A stretch of 64,000 nucleotides of DNA, from the NCBI GenBank assembly GCA_047975205.1, contig JBKEDC010000035.1, positions 1-64,000 of the forward strand, read 5' to 3'. The first letter of the stretch is position 1. Each line of letters starts with the position of its first letter. This DNA comes from JBKEDC01 sp047975205. Lineage in GTDB: Bacteria > Bacteroidota > Bacteroidia > Bacteroidales > Prolixibacteraceae. The translations under genes and the position numbers were made by a program. Of the stretch, positions 61,852 through 64,000 are shown piece after piece. The notes beneath the pieces were generated by a model. It worked only from the letters and a program-made list of their open reading frames with translations, was not told the origin of the DNA and ran no database searches.

Positions 61852-63405
61852 TTATATCACTCCTTTTATATAGTCATCAAAAGCAGATAGAGCAGCCTTA
61901 GCACCTTCCCCCATTGCGATTACGATCTGTTTATACGGTACTTCAGAAACATCTCCGGCAGCATAAATCCCCGGTATTTTGGTGCGACAATGTGCATCTA
62001 TTAATATTTCACCTATGCGGTTAGTTTCTAATTTATGAGCAAACACATCGCTATTAGCCTTTAAACCTATTTGCACAAATATGCCATCAAGTTCTAAGGT
62101 TTCCTCTATATTAGTCTCCCTATTCTGATATTTTAAAGCTGTAATATTCTTGCCATTTCCGATAACCTCGGTAGTGGCTGTGTGAGTTATAATTTTTACG
62201 TTATTGAACTCTTCGAGTTTATTCTGAAGAACTTTATCGCCTTTTAGTGTGTCCATGAATTCAATTACGGTAACTTCACTGGCTATAGATGCCAAGTCGA
62301 TAGCCGCCTCTAAGCCCGAATTTCCACCACCAATAACAGCAACCTTTTTATTTTTATAGAATGGACCATCACAATGTGTGCAAAAGGCCACACCCATACC
62401 AATATGCTCAGCTTCTCCGGGCACATTTAGTTTGCGCCAACTAGCTCCTGTTGCAATAATAATAGCTGAAGCTTTAATCGTTTCACCTAAGCTTGTTTGC
62501 AATATTTTAGCTCCGTTTTCCAATTGGAACTCATTTACTATGCGATTCTCTAGAATATCAATAGGGTATTTTTCTAAATGTTCCTTGAGATTTGATGCTA
62601 ATTGAGTACCGGTTGTTTTTGGAACGGATATTAAGTTCTCGATATCGACAGTTTCAGTAACCTGTCCTCCAATTCTTTCCGCAATGATAGCTGTTTTAAG
62701 CCCCTTTCTTGCAGAATAGATTGCAGCTGCACTTCCTGCCGGTCCTCCTCCAACGATTACAATATCATATTCTTTCTCTTTCGTATCAATAGGGGTGAAG
62801 GTTGTATGCGTTAGCTCTTCTAACTTAGCTAACAGCTCATTTAAGGAAGAGCGACCAATGTGTAGTATTTGATCATTTGCATATACCGTAGGCACAGCCT
62901 GAATGCCCAAAGCCTCAACTTTGGTTTGATTAATTGCACCATCAACAATGGTGTGTGTAATATTAGGGTTATAAATAGCCATGATATTTAATGCTTGCAC
63001 TACTTCGGGGCAGTTTGTGCAACTTAATGAAATATAGCTGTTGAGAGATACTTTTGTTTTGATGTTTTGTATTCGTTGAATAGTAAGTTCATCCGGTAAG
63101 TTCTTGCCTAACCCCTCTAAATTCAGAATAGCTAGTAACAAAGTGGTAAATTCATGACTGCTAGGAATAGCCCGAAACTTAATTGGAGCAGTATTGCCAT
63201 TTTTGCTTATTTCGAAAAATAGATCTTCTCCATCTATTTTTGATATGGAAATTTTATCTGAGCAAGCAGAAACTTCATGCAATAGCTCCAATAATTTAGC
63301 GTGTTGGGGGTGGTTGTTATTTACAGTAACATTAAAGGTAAACTTACTCTTCAGATTTTGGAATAAATCGGTTACTTGTTGTTTTAACGATGTATTAAGT
63401 GTCAT
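61852..63405 (-). CDS. ahpF: Alkyl hydroperoxide reductase subunit F
   Basis: A flavoprotein disulfide reductase of 517 residues that reduces AhpC with NADH. The N-terminal double thioredoxin-fold domain has C129-T-N-C132. The C-terminal domain has the FAD motif GGGPAG (219-224) and active CTHC at C342 and C345. Its length equals AhpF of E. coli, not plain thioredoxin reductase. The gene follows ahpC, 115 nt downstream, with hairpins and a 12-base A-run just before the ATG. Confidence 0.95.
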   Translation of the reverse strand: MTLNTSLKQQVTDLFQNLKSKFTFNVTVNNNHPQHAKLLELLHEVSACSDKISISKIDGEDLFFEISKNGNTAPIKFRAIPSSHEFTTLLLAILNLEGLGKNLPDELTIQRIQNIKTKVSLNSYISLSCTNCPEVVQALNIMAIYNPNITHTIVDGAINQTKVEALGIQAVPTVYANDQILHIGRSSLNELLAKLEELTHTTFTPIDTKEKEYDIVIVGGGPAGSAAAIYSARKGLKTAIIAERIGGQVTETVDIENLISVPKTTGTQLASNLKEHLEKYPIDILENRIVNEFQLENGAKILQTSLGETIKASAIIIATGASWRKLNVPGEAEHIGMGVAFCTHCDGPFYKNKKVAVIGGGNSGLEAAIDLASIASEVTVIEFMDTLKGDKVLQNKLEEFNNVKIITHTATTEVIGNGKNITALKYQNRETNIEETLELDGIFVQIGLKANSDVFAHKLETNRIGEILIDAHCRTKIPGIYAAGDVSEVPYKQIVIAMGEGAKAALSAFDDYIKGVI

Positions 63406-63422
63406 TGTTTTTTTTTTTTGTA

Positions 63423-63490
63423 TGCATCCGTTTAGGGATGCAAGGGTTAGAAAAGCAAAAGGGAAAAAGCTAGTTGCTCTTTCCCTTTTG
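63423..63490 (-). terminator. Two hairpins between ahpC and ahpF
   Basis: After ahpC on the minus strand come an 11-bp stem (63456-63466 with 63480-63490, CAAAAGGGAAA) and a second 7-bp stem (63423-63429 with 63436-63442). The first looks like a partial terminator or mRNA 3'-end structure, so ahpF may be expressed less than ahpC. The A12 run (63408-63419) lies just upstream of ahpF. Confidence 0.65.
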
Positions 63491-63520
63491 TATAGCTATA
63501 ATTAATGTTTTAATCAAACC

Positions 63521-64000
63521 TTATAGTATACCTACTAAATCAATACTTGGCTCTAATGTATCTTCACCTTCTTGCCATTTTGCAGGACAAACTTCAGCTG
63601 GGTGAGCTGCAACGAACTGTAAAGCTTTAATTTTACGAAGAAGCTCGGAAGCATCTCTACCTACGTTGCCGGCAACCACCTCATAGGCTACTATTTCGCC
63701 GTTAGGATTTACCACGAATGTTCCGCGTTCAGCCATACCGTCAGCTTCAATCATGACATCAAATCCGCGAGATAAAACACCGGTAGGATCAGCTAACATT
63801 GGATATTCAATTTTTTTAATTCTAGCTGATGCCTCTTTCCATGCTTTGTGCACAAAATGAGTATCAGTTGATACAGAATAAACTTCAACACCAATTTTCT
63901 TGAATTCATTGTAGTTGTCGGCTAAATCTTCTAATTCAGTTGGACAAATGAATGTGAAATCTGCAGGATAGAAGAAGAATACAGACCATTTTCCGAGTAT
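63521..64000 (-). CDS. ahpC: Peroxiredoxin AhpC (partial, runs off the right edge)
   Basis: The frame is open through the window edge, so about 160 C-terminal residues are seen. FICPTE carries the peroxidatic Cys, and EVCPAKW near the end carries the resolving Cys. The internal motif order matches AhpC of the typical two-Cys type. It reduces hydrogen peroxide and organic hydroperoxides and is reduced by AhpF, encoded next. The start lies beyond 64000. Confidence 0.95.
   Translation of the reverse strand: MLGKWSVFFFYPADFTFICPTELEDLADNYNEFKKIGVEVYSVSTDTHFVHKAWKEASARIKKIEYPMLADPTGVLSRGFDVMIEADGMAERGTFVVNPNGEIVAYEVVAGNVGRDASELLRKIKALQFVAAHPAEVCPAKWQEGEDTLEPSIDLVGIL

Overview
The window is a chromosomal segment of a member of the Bacteroidetes, most likely order Bacteroidales. 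Five promoters match the Bacteroidetes-type pattern (-33 TTG/TTTG, a 19-20 nt spacer, -7 TAnnTTTG). It also has a TonB-dependent receptor with an N-terminal carboxypeptidase-like domain, lipoproteins resembling DUF4876 and DUF4857 proteins, a DUF6850-like barrel, a long MraY and a PASTA-bearing FtsI. Most genes are housekeeping and intact; the tRNA genes do not encode CCA.

Region by region. 0.4-5.2 kb: an arginine biosynthesis cluster (argR, a GNAT acyltransferase, argG, argC, argD) with a tandem ARG-box operator before argR, closed by a strong terminator. 5.2-11.6 kb (minus strand): glnS, a divergent PAP2 protein, an LtaS-like membrane sulfatase split by a one-base frameshift, a diacylglycerol-kinase-like lipid kinase, and a lipoprotein joining a degenerate trypsin-like domain to a cyclophilin. 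11.7-12.3 kb: folB and tRNA-Cys. 13.1-30.1 kb: a complete-looking division and cell wall (dcw) operon, mraZ-rsmH-ftsL-ftsI-murE-mraY-murD-ftsW-murG-murC-ftsQ-ftsA, followed by TWO tandem ftsZ genes and a yqeY homologue. It is preceded by a four-box MraZ operator.

30.4-41.1 kb is the accessory part. A minus-strand operon (ABC ATPase, permease, DUF4857-like protein, OB-fold-like lipoprotein, PepSY-type membrane protein, small two-TM protein) diverges from a plus-strand operon (TonB receptor, DUF4876-like lipoprotein, DUF6850-like barrel). Three copies of a 16-bp palindrome lie in the shared intergenic region. I infer one co-regulated envelope uptake/handling system of unknown substrate. This and the twin ftsZ genes are the best candidates for undescribed biology here.

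41.5-49.0 kb: the holB-like clamp-loader subunit, mutS2, queE-queD (queuosine), an aminotransferase-fold protein lacking the PLP lysine, and asnS. 49.7-57.7 kb: a GH43 lipoprotein, the rimP-nusA-infB operon with a leader hairpin, and typA. 58.0-64.0 kb: a two-component pair, a half-size TauE/SafE protein, tRNA-His with a mismatched acceptor stem, a DUF481-like protein, ahpF, and ahpC running off the right edge.

Function calls rest on reading motifs and gene order; no database search was run.
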